NCBI GenBank assembly: GCA_042867185.1
Contig: JBHZQV010000003.1
Coordinates: 62,001 to 126,000 of the forward strand
From: Xylophilus sp042867185
Lineage (GTDB): Bacteria; Pseudomonadota; Gammaproteobacteria; Burkholderiales; Burkholderiaceae_C
Reading direction: 5' to 3'
Length of the DNA: 64,000 nt
The notes beneath the pieces are model-generated. The model saw nothing but the letters and a program-made list of their open reading frames with translations. It was not told the DNA's origin and did not search any database. Made by a program: the position numbers and the translations under genes. This document shows, piece by piece, positions 1-7,082 of this stretch (the first letter of the stretch is position 1; each line of letters starts with the position of its first letter).

Positions 1-1
1 C

Positions 2-484
2 GCCGGCAACCTGCTGCTGCGCGAGATCGGCGGGCCGGCCGGGCTGACCGCCTATGCGCGTGCGCTGGGCGACGGCGGCTTTCGGCTCGACCGCTGGGAG
101 ACGGAGCTCAACGACGCGGTGCCCGGCGACCCGCGCGATACCTGCACGCCGGAAGGCATGGCGCACAGCCTGCAGCGCCTGCTGCTGGGCGACGCGCTCG
201 CGCCGGCGTACCGCGCGCGCCTGGTGGAATGGATGCGGGGCAACACCACCGGCGCTGCCCGCATCCGCGCCGGTGTTCCGTCGGCCTGGCCCGTGGCCGA
301 CAAGACGGGTTCGGGCGACTACGGCACGGTCAACGACATCGGCGTGGTCTGGCCGGCCACCGGTGCGCCCCTGGTGCTGGCGCTGTACTTCACCCGGACG
401 GTGCAGCCAGCGCCCGACGCGCCGCTGCGCCACGACGTGCTGGCCGATGCCGCACGGGTGGCGGTCACCGCCTTGGCGGCCTGA
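2..484 (+). CDS. Class A beta-lactamase, C-terminal part
   Basis: This is the 3' end of a class A serine beta-lactamase, a periplasmic enzyme that hydrolyses beta-lactams through an acyl-enzyme. The reading frame is open to the left window edge, so the signal peptide and the SxxK active-site serine lie outside. Visible family motifs are the omega-loop segment RWETELNDAVPGDPRDT, which carries the general-base Glu and the Asn, and KTGSGDYGTVND, the KTG box. The protein ends normally after the last helix. It is convergent with the nitrate transporter ATPase with only 13 bp between them. Family assignment is firm; the substrate spectrum cannot be read from this part. Confidence 0.9.
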   Translation, partial: AGNLLLREIGGPAGLTAYARALGDGGFRLDRWETELNDAVPGDPRDTCTPEGMAHSLQRLLLGDALAPAYRARLVEWMRGNTTGAARIRAGVPSAWPVADKTGSGDYGTVNDIGVVWPATGAPLVLALYFTRTVQPAPDAPLRHDVLADAARVAVTALAA

Positions 485-497
485 GCCCGCGCCGCGC

Positions 498-1316
498 TCA
501 GGCCGCGGTCTTCTCCACGTGGGCCTGGCGGGTGTAGAGGAAGTCGATCACCGCCTTGCGGCAATACGCGTACCGCGGGTCCTCGGCCAGCGCCACCCGG
601 TCGCGGGGCCGGGGGATGTCGACCGCCAGCACCTCGCCGATGGTGGCCGCCGGGCCGTTGGTCATCATCACGATCTTGTCGGAGAGCAGCACCGCCTCGT
701 CCACGTCGTGGGTCACCATCACCACCGTGCTCTTCGTTTTGGCGACGATGGCCAGCAACTCGTCCTGCAGCTTGGCGCGGGTCAGCGCATCGAGCGCGCC
801 GAAGGGCTCGTCCATCAGCAGCACCTGCGGCTCCATCGCCAGGGCCCGGGCGATGCCCACGCGCTGCTTCATGCCGCCGGAGATCTCGCCCGGCCGCTTC
901 TGCGCCGCCGGCACCAGGCCGACCAGCGCCAGCGCGGCGTTGGTGCGGTCGCGCAGCCGGGCTTTCGACTCCGTGGCGGAGAAGACGCGCTCCACGCCCA
1001 GGAAGATGTTCTCGTAGCAGGTCAGCCACGGCAGCAGCGAATGGTTCTGGAACACCACCGCCCGCTCGGGGCCGGGGCCGGTGATCTCCTTGTTGGCGCA
1101 GAGCAGGGTGCCCTGCGTGGGGGTGGTCAGGCCGGCGATCAGGTTGAGCAGGGTGGACTTGCCGCAGCCCGAATGCCCGATCAGCGCGACGAACTCGCCC
1201 TTGGCGACGGTCAGGTCGATGTCGCGCAGGGCCGGAAACGCACCCTTGGCGGTCTTGAAGGTCTGGGCGACGTTCTGGACCTCGATGAACTTGGTGGACA
1301 GCGATGCATGGCTCAT
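498..1316 (-). CDS. nrtD: Nitrate ABC transporter ATP-binding protein
   Basis: A 272-residue single-domain ABC ATPase that would power nitrate/nitrite import from the cytoplasmic face of the membrane. Walker A is GHSGCGKS (about residue 48), the signature is ISGGMKQR, Walker B is VLLMDEP and the switch His lies in VTHDVDEA. Its best family fit is the NrtC/NrtD/CmpD group, and it lacks the extra C-terminal binding domain of cyanobacterial NrtC. It is the last gene of the nrtA-nrtB-nrtD operon. A GGAGG ribosome binding site lies 8 nt before the ATG, inside a 22-codon ORF whose stop overlaps this start. Nitrate specificity is inferred from the neighbours and the NIT-ANTAR regulator. Confidence 0.93.
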   Translation of the reverse strand: MSHASLSTKFIEVQNVAQTFKTAKGAFPALRDIDLTVAKGEFVALIGHSGCGKSTLLNLIAGLTTPTQGTLLCANKEITGPGPERAVVFQNHSLLPWLTCYENIFLGVERVFSATESKARLRDRTNAALALVGLVPAAQKRPGEISGGMKQRVGIARALAMEPQVLLMDEPFGALDALTRAKLQDELLAIVAKTKSTVVMVTHDVDEAVLLSDKIVMMTNGPAATIGEVLAVDIPRPRDRVALAEDPRYAYCRKAVIDFLYTRQAHVEKTAA

Positions 1317-1381
1317 TGGGAAACCTCCGTGCCGCGCACTGCGGCGCGAACCTGTGTGAAGCGGTTCGGCAAGGCGTTCAT
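1313..1381 (-). CDS. Candidate 22-residue coupling ORF between nrtB and nrtD
   Basis: A short open frame fills the nrtB-nrtD gap exactly. Its ATG overlaps the nrtB stop (ATGA), and its TGA overlaps the nrtD start (ATGA). The predicted peptide begins MNALPNRFTQ and is basic, with no recognisable domain. It could be a translated coupling ORF that carries ribosomes across the gap, or a chance frame, since nrtD has its own GGAGG. No function is assigned. Confidence 0.35.
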   Translation of the reverse strand: MNALPNRFTQVRAAVRGTEVSQ

Positions 1382-2325
1382 GACTTCACCTCTTCGAACG
1401 TGAACGCGGTCGCCAGCTTGATCAGCGCGTACTCCAGCAACAGGCCCACGATGCCGATCACGAAGATCGCGATGATGATGTTCTTGACGTTGAGGTTGTT
1501 CCACTCGTCCCACACCCAGAAGCCGATGCCGACGCCGCCGGTCAGCATCTCGGCCGCGACGATCACCAGCCAGGCGGTGCCGACGGCCAGGCGCACGCCG
1601 GTCAGCATGTAGGGCAGCACGGCGGGGAACAGGATCTTGGTGAGGATCTTCCACTCGCTCAGGTTCAGCACCCGGGCGACGTTCATGTAGTCCTGCGGCA
1701 CCCGCTGCACCCCGACGGCGGTGTTGATGATCATCGGCCAGATCGAGCAGATGAAGATCGTCCAGATGGCCGCCGGATTGGCGCCCTTGAAGACCAGCAG
1801 GCCGATCGGCAGCCAGGCCAGCGGCGAGACCGGCCGCAGCAGGCTGATCAGCGGATTGCACATCCGCGAAAGAAAGCTGAACCGGCCGACCGCGAAGCCC
1901 ACCGGAATGCCCACCACCGCCGCCAGGCCGAAGCCCAGGGCCACCCGCTGCAGCGAGGCCAGCACGTTCCAGCCCACGCCCTGGTCGTTCGGGCCCTTGC
2001 TGTAGAACGGATCGCTGAAGACGACGATCGCCTGCTGCAGCGTGTCGGCCGGCGTCGGGATGCTGCCGGCGGTGACCGCCGAGACCAGCTGCCACACCAC
2101 GCCCAGCAGCACGATGCCGACCACCGGCGGCAGCACCCGCAGCCAGAAGCCGCGCCAGTCGCGCGGCATGCGGGCCGGCTTTCGGGCATCCTTCAGCCCT
2201 GCAGCCGGCGATTCGCTTGGACTTGTTGCTATGGTATTCATAGTGGTGGGCGCTTGGGACCGGCCGGGGGCCGGGGGGTCGGTGGGCGGGACGGCGAGGG
2301 GCGAGTGGAAGACGGCGCTGACCAT
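1378..2325 (-). CDS. nrtB: Nitrate ABC transporter permease
   Basis: Inner-membrane permease of the nitrate/nitrite importer (NrtB/SsuC type, BPD_transp_1 fold) with several hydrophobic helices over about 270 residues. The EAA-like loop that docks the ATPase lies near VARVLNLSEWKILTK. The start at 2325 (315 aa) is preferred because GGGAG lies 7 nt upstream and it falls 19 bp after the nrtA stop. An ATG at 2367 would overlap nrtA, and an ATG at 2241 lies inside a dispersed repeat and has no clear ribosome binding site. The first roughly 40 residues are low-complexity Pro/Ala/Ser and are partly encoded by that repeat. It sits between nrtA and nrtD. Confidence 0.92.
   Translation of the reverse strand: MVSAVFHSPLAVPPTDPPAPGRSQAPTTMNTIATSPSESPAAGLKDARKPARMPRDWRGFWLRVLPPVVGIVLLGVVWQLVSAVTAGSIPTPADTLQQAIVVFSDPFYSKGPNDQGVGWNVLASLQRVALGFGLAAVVGIPVGFAVGRFSFLSRMCNPLISLLRPVSPLAWLPIGLLVFKGANPAAIWTIFICSIWPMIINTAVGVQRVPQDYMNVARVLNLSEWKILTKILFPAVLPYMLTGVRLAVGTAWLVIVAAEMLTGGVGIGFWVWDEWNNLNVKNIIIAIFVIGIVGLLLEYALIKLATAFTFEEVKS
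2228..2290 (+). repeat. Dispersed GCTA-TAGC repeat, copy 1 (nrtB N-terminus)
   Basis: Starts GCTATGGTATTCATAG and runs into GC-rich sequence, matching the copy at 62352 closely over the first 16 bases (GCTATGG then TTCATAG). It lies within the 5' coding end of nrtB, where it supplies the codons of the variable N-terminus. The downstream palindrome is more degraded than in the other copies. Confidence 0.55.
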
Positions 2326-2344
2326 GGTGGGGCTCCCGGCCGGC

Positions 2345-3625
2345 TCAGGCGTGGACCTTGAACGCATCGGCGTACTGCTTGGGGTTCTTGCCGTCCCAGA
2401 CGGTGCCGTCGATCAGCTTGCTGGTGCGCATCGTGTCCTTGGGGACCGGCGTGTTGCTGGCGGCGGCGGCGTCCTTGTAGATGCCGATCTGGTTGATCTG
2501 CTGGGCCACGGACAGGTAGTCGGGGTGCTCTTTCAGCAGGCCCCAGCGCTTGTGCTGGGTCAGGAACCACATGCCGTCCGACAGGTACGGGAAGTTGACG
2601 TTGCCGTCGGCGTAGAACTTCATGTAGTTCGGGTCGTCCCAGGTCTTGCCCAGGCCGTTCTGGTAGCGGCCCAGAATGCGCTGGTTGATCGCGTCGACGC
2701 TGGTGTTGACGTACGACTTGTCGGCGATGGTCTCGGCCATCTTCATCTTGTTCTGCAGGCCCGCGTCGATCCACTTGCCGGCCTCCAGGATGGCGGCGGT
2801 CACCGCGCGGCAGGTGTTGGGGTACTTCTTGGCGTATTCGCCGGTGGTGCCCAGCACCTTCTCGGGGTGGTCCTGCCAGATGTCCTGGGTGGTGACGCCG
2901 GTGATGCCGATGCCGTCCATGATCGCGCGGTGGTTCCAGGGCTCGCCCACGCAGAAGCCGTCCATGTTGCCGATGCGCATGTTGGCCACCATCTGCGGCG
3001 GCGGCACGGTGATGACCTTGCTGTCTTTCAGCGGGTTGATGCCGTAGGCCGCCATCCAGTAGTACAGCCACATCGCATGGGTGCCGGTGGGGAAGGTCTG
3101 GGCGAAGGTGTATTCGCGCTTGTCGGTGGCCATCAGCTTGGCGAGCGACGGGCCGTCGATCGCGCCCTTGTCGGCCAGCTTCTTCGACAGCGTGATCGCC
3201 TGGCCGTTGTGGTTCAGGTTCATCAGCACCGCCATGTCCTTCTTGGCGCCGCCGATGCCCAGGTGCACGCCGTAGACCAGGCCGTAGAGCACATGGGCGA
3301 AATCGAGTTCGCCGTTGACCAGCTTGTCGCGCACGCCGGGCCAGCTGGCCTCTTTGCTGGGCACGATCTTCACGCCGTATTTCTTGTCGATGCCCAGCAC
3401 CGAGGCCATCACCACGCTGGCGCAGTCGGTCAGCGGAATGAAGCCGATCTTGACCTCGGTTTTCTCCGGTGCGTCGGAGCCGGCGGCCCAGACGCCGCCG
3501 TGGCCCAGACAGGAGAAGATCGCACCGGTCCCCACGGCGCCGGCCTTGCCGAGGAAATCGCGGCGGCCTGCGTTGGCGGGGGCCTTGGCGGTTGCGGGGG
3601 CGGAACCGGGGGACTGCGTTGCCAT
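2345..3625 (-). CDS. nrtA: Nitrate-binding protein of ABC transporter, Tat-exported
   Basis: Substrate-binding component (NrtA/CmpA family, 426 aa) that would capture nitrate or nitrite in the periplasm and hand it to NrtB. The N-terminus carries a twin-arginine signal, RRDFLGK at about residues 21-27, followed by a hydrophobic stretch and an AxA-like site before GSDAPEKTE. Folded export fits this family. First gene of the operon, with AGGAG 7 nt before its ATG. Its leader, roughly 150 nt long, holds an ANTAR-type antitermination element and is preceded by a sigma-54 promoter. Cyanate or bicarbonate binding is possible within the family, but the NIT-domain regulator favours nitrate/nitrite. 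Confidence 0.94.
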   Translation of the reverse strand: MATQSPGSAPATAKAPANAGRRDFLGKAGAVGTGAIFSCLGHGGVWAAGSDAPEKTEVKIGFIPLTDCASVVMASVLGIDKKYGVKIVPSKEASWPGVRDKLVNGELDFAHVLYGLVYGVHLGIGGAKKDMAVLMNLNHNGQAITLSKKLADKGAIDGPSLAKLMATDKREYTFAQTFPTGTHAMWLYYWMAAYGINPLKDSKVITVPPPQMVANMRIGNMDGFCVGEPWNHRAIMDGIGITGVTTQDIWQDHPEKVLGTTGEYAKKYPNTCRAVTAAILEAGKWIDAGLQNKMKMAETIADKSYVNTSVDAINQRILGRYQNGLGKTWDDPNYMKFYADGNVNFPYLSDGMWFLTQHKRWGLLKEHPDYLSVAQQINQIGIYKDAAAASNTPVPKDTMRTSKLIDGTVWDGKNPKQYADAFKVHA

Positions 3626-3668
3626 CTTTCAACTCCTGAATGTGTCGGGGAAACCGACCCGGAAAGTG

Positions 3669-3725
3669 AAAACGGCGCCCATCTCTCGACCGCAGGCTGG
3701 CGCCGCCGGTGGGAGATGGACGCCG
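3669..3725 (-). terminator. Leader intrinsic terminator of the nrt operon
   Basis: On the minus strand the arms CGGCGUCCAUCUC (3725-3713) and GAGAUGGGCGCCG (3685-3673) pair over 13 bp with a single G-U, and are followed at once by UUUU (3672-3669). The loop is about 27 nt and GC-rich. The terminator ends 43 nt before the nrtA start. Its 5' arm includes the loop and the 3' arm of the second hexaloop hairpin, so the two structures exclude each other. This is the layout expected for regulated termination. Confidence 0.8.
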
Positions 3726-3773
3726 TTGTCCGGGTGTCTGGGTGACCTTGTGCCCCGACCGCCTTTGGCCGGG
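3718..3773 (-). promoter_or_regulatory. ANTAR-target tandem hexaloop hairpins in nrtA leader
   Basis: Two hairpins with six-base loops occur in the minus-strand leader. P1 (3773-3754) is a 7-bp stem CCCGGCC/GGUCGGG closing loop AAAGGC. P2 (3731-3718) is a 4-bp stem GGAC/GUCC closing loop AACGGC. Both loops have A at position 1 and G at position 4, the known signature of RNAs bound by ANTAR proteins such as Klebsiella NasR. P2 overlaps the 5' arm of the following terminator, so protein binding that stabilises P2 would permit read-through. The NIT-ANTAR gene is the adjacent upstream gene. Structure was derived by hand, not by folding software. Confidence 0.8.
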
Positions 3774-3787
3774 TTACGGATACGACG

Positions 3788-3805
3788 TAGCAGGAGTCGT
3801 GCCAG
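3788..3805 (-). promoter_or_regulatory. Sigma-54 promoter of the nrt operon
   Basis: Minus-strand CTGGCACGACTCCTGCTA matches the sigma-54 consensus TGGCACG-N4-TTGC(A/T) with one mismatch and the exact GG-N10-GC spacing (GG at 3803-3802, GC at 3791-3790). The expected start is near 3778, five bases before the P1 hairpin, so the whole antitermination element would lie in the transcript. This would make nrt expression dependent on an NtrC-type activator and thus on nitrogen limitation. Confidence 0.75.
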
Positions 3806-3864
3806 TGCGTGGCAGCGCATTCGGGCGGGAAAGCGGGCCGCGGCGGTGCGCGGAAGGCCGCGCG

Positions 3865-3912
3865 GCGTGCCGGCACGCGCGGTTCAGCGCCATTCCGTGG
3901 TGCGACGCACCA
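3865..3912. promoter_or_regulatory. Two inverted repeats upstream of the sigma-54 promoter
   Basis: TGGTGC-gac-GCACCA (3898-3912) and the perfect palindrome GCGTGCCGGCACGC (3865-3878) lie about 60-110 bp upstream of the -24 element, where enhancer sites of sigma-54 activators usually sit. The half-site order is the reverse of the classic NtrC site, so they are only candidates. The first could equally be a hairpin in the nasR 3' end. No coding frame is convincing between 3626 and 3941. Confidence 0.3.
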
Positions 3913-3941
3913 TGAGTGGAGGGCGGCCCGGCGCGCGGCCG

Positions 3942-5204
3942 TCAGCGCGCACCACCGGGCAGCAGGTCGGCCATGGCCAGCACCGCCTCGGCCACATCGA
4001 CCAGGCGGCGGTTCTGGCTCATCGCGGTCTGGCGCAGCATCTTGTGGGCTTCTTCTTCGCTCAGCTGCCGGTGCGCCATCAGCAAGCCCTTGGCGCGCTC
4101 GACCAGCTTGCGTTCGTTGAGCGAGGCGCGCACCGTCGTCAGCTCGTCGTTCATCGCCTGCAGGCGGCGGGACTGCTCCTGCACCATCTCCAGCACCGAG
4201 CGCTCCAGGTGCGGGCCGTACGACTGCGGCGCACCCGCGAAGCCGTCTGCCGGCGGCACGCCGAATCCGCCCGGTGCCGGCGCGGGGCCGGCCAGCGCCG
4301 CCAACAACGACTGCTGCGACTGCAGGTCCTGCCGCGCCTGGGCGATCTTGCTGTCGCAGCGGGCCAGCAGGTCGGTCGCGAGCCGTGCCTCGACCGCCTG
4401 CATCGCGTCGATGCGGGCGCTGCAGCAGTCGAACCAGCCCTGGCTGGCCTCGGGGTCCAGATAGCCGTCTTCCGGGGCGGTACAGCCGATGCGGCGCAGC
4501 CGCTCCAGGTCTGCCAGCGGCCGGCCGTCGTTGCAGGCCTGCCAGAGCGCCAGCGGGCCGGCCTCGGCGAAATCGGCGAAGACCTGGAAACAGCGCTCCT
4601 GCGAGTCGATCAGGTGCAGCCACTGCTGCTGGCGCCGGGCATCGGAGCGGCCGCTGGCGAAGGCGGCGGCGCCGGTGGCGCGCTCCTGGCCGGCGAACTC
4701 CTTGCCCTGCATGAAATTGAACATCGCCACCAGCAGTCGCGAGACCTGCGGATCGCTCGCGCTGTCGGCCGCCTCGAACACCACCGCCAGCAGGCCCGCG
4801 ACCAGGCCGATGAAGGCCTGCGTCGCCTCGGCCGCGGTGATGCCGTCGAGTGCGTCGATCCGCTGGCGCAGCGCGGGCAGCGATTCCAGCCCGTGCAGTA
4901 CGTAGGCGATGCGGCTGAAGAGCCGGGCGCCGTTGCCGATGCGGCCGCCGTCGATGTCGAGCCGGTCGAACGCGGCACGGGCCTCGGCCTCCAGCCGGCG
5001 GCATTCGTCGATCTGCCGGGCGCGCTCGGCCGTCCAGCGCCTGCCGCCCGAGCCGAGCACCACGTTGGTCATGCCGCGCTCCCGCTGCAGCGCATGGACG
5101 AACCGGCCCGTGCGCTGCACCAGCTCGCTGGTCAGCATCAGCTGCTCCAGCTCGCGGATCTCGCACTGCCGGGCAGCGATCAAAAAACTGAGACCTGATG
5201 TCAT
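3942..5204 (-). CDS. nasR: NIT-ANTAR nitrate-responsive antitermination regulator
   Basis: A 420-residue cytoplasmic protein with an N-terminal NIT domain (nitrate/nitrite sensor; QRERGMTNVVLG near residues 40-51, extending to about 280) and a C-terminal ANTAR RNA-binding domain (about residues 355-405; NERKLVERAKGLLMAHRQLS and EAHKMLRQTAMSQ). This architecture is that of Klebsiella NasR, which binds leader RNA of assimilation operons and prevents termination when nitrate or nitrite is present. It lies directly upstream of nrtA in the same direction, and the nrtA leader contains matching hairpins. A short Ala/Pro/Gly-rich linker separates the domains. Function is inferred from domains and context, and the fit is strong. 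Confidence 0.93.
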   Translation of the reverse strand: MTSGLSFLIAARQCEIRELEQLMLTSELVQRTGRFVHALQRERGMTNVVLGSGGRRWTAERARQIDECRRLEAEARAAFDRLDIDGGRIGNGARLFSRIAYVLHGLESLPALRQRIDALDGITAAEATQAFIGLVAGLLAVVFEAADSASDPQVSRLLVAMFNFMQGKEFAGQERATGAAAFASGRSDARRQQQWLHLIDSQERCFQVFADFAEAGPLALWQACNDGRPLADLERLRRIGCTAPEDGYLDPEASQGWFDCCSARIDAMQAVEARLATDLLARCDSKIAQARQDLQSQQSLLAALAGPAPAPGGFGVPPADGFAGAPQSYGPHLERSVLEMVQEQSRRLQAMNDELTTVRASLNERKLVERAKGLLMAHRQLSEEEAHKMLRQTAMSQNRRLVDVAEAVLAMADLLPGGAR

Positions 5205-5308
5205 GGAGCGTGTGCCGGATTGCGCGGCAGGGCAGGGGGGGCCGGCCGCTGCGTCGTGGGTACGCCATCATGCCCGAGCGGTCGGGGCCGGCCGCCTACA
5301 CTCGCGGG

Positions 5309-6346
5309 ATGCTGGTACTGGGTATTGAATCTTCTTGCGACGAAACGGGCGTGGCCCTGGTCGAAACCGACGGCGCCGCGCTGCCGCGGCTGCGCGCGCA
5401 TGCGCTGCACAGCCAGATCGAGATGCACCAGGCCTACGGCGGCGTGGTGCCCGAGCTGGCCAGCCGCGACCACATCCGCCGCGTGCTGCCGCTCACCGAA
5501 GCGGTGCTGGCCGAGGCCGGCAGCACCCTGGCCGCGGTCGACGTGGTGGCCTACACCCGTGGCCCGGGGCTGGCCGGCGCGCTGCTGGTGGGCGCGGGCG
5601 TGGCCTGCGCGCTGGGCGCCGCGCTCGACAAGCCGGTGCTGGGCGTGCACCACCTGGAGGGCCACCTGCTGTCGCCCTTCCTGAGCGCCGACCCGCCCGA
5701 ATTTCCTTTCGTCGCGCTCCTGGTGTCGGGCGGCCACACCCAGCTGATGCGGGTCGACGGCATCGGCCGCTACACGATGCTGGGCGAGACCATCGACGAC
5801 GCGGCCGGCGAGGCCTTCGACAAGAGCGCCAAGCTGATGGGCCTGGGCTACCCCGGCGGACCGGCGCTGTCGCGGCTGGCGGCCCTGGGCGATCCGGATG
5901 CCTTCAAGCTGCCGCGCCCGCTGCTGCACAGCGGCGACCTGGATTTTTCCTTCGCGGGCCTCAAGACCGCGGTGATGGTCCAGGCCAAGCGGCTGGGCGA
6001 CGACCTGGAGGCCCGCAAGGCCGACCTGGCCGCATCGACCCAGGCGGCGATCGTCGACGTGCTGGTCAAGAAGACGATGACCGCGCTGCAGCAGGCCGGC
6101 CTGGACCGGGTGGTGGTCGCCGGCGGCGTGGGGGCCAACGCCCTGCTGCGGGCCGCGCTGAACGACCGCTGCGCGGCCCGCGGCATCCGGGTGCACTACC
6201 CCGAGCTGCACCTGTGCACCGACAACGGCGCGATGATCGCGATGGCCGCCGCGATGCGGCTGCAGGCGGGCGCCGCGGAGGCCCACCGCGGCTACAGCTT
6301 CGACGTCAAGCCGCGCTGGCCGCTGGACCAGATCGACGCCGTTTGA
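5309..6346 (+). CDS. tsaD: tRNA N6-threonylcarbamoyladenosine transferase
   Basis: TsaD (Kae1/Gcp, ASKHA fold, 345 aa) transfers threonylcarbamoyl to A37 of ANN-decoding tRNAs together with TsaB/TsaE. Family hallmarks are the N-terminal LGIESSCDETGVAL, the metal-binding HHLEGH, VSGGHTQL and the C-terminal ATP-site GGVGANALLR and TDNGAMIA. The start at 5309 fits the family N-terminus; an in-frame ATG at 5198 would add 37 residues unlike the family. A TACACT box ends 6 nt before this ATG, so the mRNA may be leaderless or nearly so. Divergent from nasR. Confidence 0.96.
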   Translation: MLVLGIESSCDETGVALVETDGAALPRLRAHALHSQIEMHQAYGGVVPELASRDHIRRVLPLTEAVLAEAGSTLAAVDVVAYTRGPGLAGALLVGAGVACALGAALDKPVLGVHHLEGHLLSPFLSADPPEFPFVALLVSGGHTQLMRVDGIGRYTMLGETIDDAAGEAFDKSAKLMGLGYPGGPALSRLAALGDPDAFKLPRPLLHSGDLDFSFAGLKTAVMVQAKRLGDDLEARKADLAASTQAAIVDVLVKKTMTALQQAGLDRVVVAGGVGANALLRAALNDRCAARGIRVHYPELHLCTDNGAMIAMAAAMRLQAGAAEAHRGYSFDVKPRWPLDQIDAV

Positions 6347-6398
6347 GAGGGCACAACGGCTAGGGTTTGGCTCGCATCGGATGCTGTCCCGGTCCGAG

Positions 6399-6437
6399 AA
6401 AAAGCCACCAGGGCCGGTCAAAGCAGTGGTGGCTTTT
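6399..6437. terminator. Bidirectional intrinsic terminator after tsaD
   Basis: AAAAGCCACCA and TGGTGGCTTTT form a perfect stem with A- and T-runs on both sides, so it can stop the tsaD transcript and the opposing hsp20 transcript. It is the typical convergent-gene terminator. Confidence 0.85.
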
Positions 6438-6471
6438 GCGTTGCTGCACAGCATGCGCCGCGTGGCGTGTC

Positions 6472-6595
6472 AGAAGGTGTGAAAGAACCGTAGCGAGCAA
6501 GCCCGAGTGTGCGTTGAGGACCGGAGCCGTACTTCGGTACGGTGAGGACCGCAGACGCGCCATCGGGCTGCGCAGTAGGTTCTCTCGCACCTTCT
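6472..6595. repeat. Long imperfect inverted repeat with UUCG tip behind hsp20
   Basis: About 124 bp form an imperfect palindrome. The outer arms are AGAAGGTGTGAAAGAACC and GGTTCTCTCGCACCTTCT, the inner arms include GCCCGA/TCGGGC, and the tip is CCGTAC-TTCG-GTACGG, a C(UUCG)G tetraloop hairpin. TGAGGACCG occurs as a direct repeat flanking the tip. The right arm touches the hsp20 stop codon. It may be a transcribed 3' structure of hsp20 or a dispersed palindromic element. Nothing coding is seen in 6347-6594. Confidence 0.75.
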
Positions 6596-6987
6596 CAGTC
6601 GATCGCCAGCGTGGTGACGTTGCTGACCGGCTGCTTCTTGGCCAGGTGCAGGCTCAGCACCCCGTGTTCGAGCTTGGCGCTGCTGGCGGCCGCGTCGATC
6701 TCCTGCGGCAGCTCGTACGCCGCCTTGAAAGCGCGGGGGGCGCCTTCGATGCTGTCGATGCGCAGCACCGCGCCTTCCAGGCCGATGTTCAGGTGTTCGC
6801 GGGCCAGGCCGGGCACGTCGATCTGCAGGTCCCAGGCGGTGTCGTCCTGGTGGACCAGGGTGGCGGGGTTGCGGGCCTGGGTGCGGGGCGCCAGCAGGGC
6901 GTCGTTGACGAAGCGCTCGAAGCTGCGGTCGACGGTGCGGGGTGCGGTGGCGTAGGAAGCGCGGCGGATCACAGGTGCGAAGAACAT
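6595..6987 (-). CDS. Small heat-shock protein, Hsp20 family
   Basis: A 130-residue alpha-crystallin-type chaperone that holds unfolding proteins in the cytoplasm without ATP. The alpha-crystallin domain spans about residues 42-128, with DLQIDVPGLAREHLNIGLEG in its first half and the closing motif LEHGVLSLHLAKK. The N-terminus (RSFERFVNDALLAP) is family-like, and the C-terminal I/L-x-I/L tail is poorly conserved (VTTLAID). A strong AAGGAG lies 8 nt before the ATG. Transcribed alone, divergent from the downstream binding-protein gene, and followed by a long palindrome. Heat-shock control is plausible but no sigma-32 site was identified with confidence. Confidence 0.92.
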   Translation of the reverse strand: MFFAPVIRRASYATAPRTVDRSFERFVNDALLAPRTQARNPATLVHQDDTAWDLQIDVPGLAREHLNIGLEGAVLRIDSIEGAPRAFKAAYELPQEIDAAASSAKLEHGVLSLHLAKKQPVSNVTTLAID

Positions 6988-7082
6988 GGAAAAACTCCTT
7001 GGTTACACTGCGCGGCCCTCGGACGGATGAGCGCCGCATGGAGCGAATCTGCGCACCCGTTCGGGCATTTCAAGAGAGAAAA

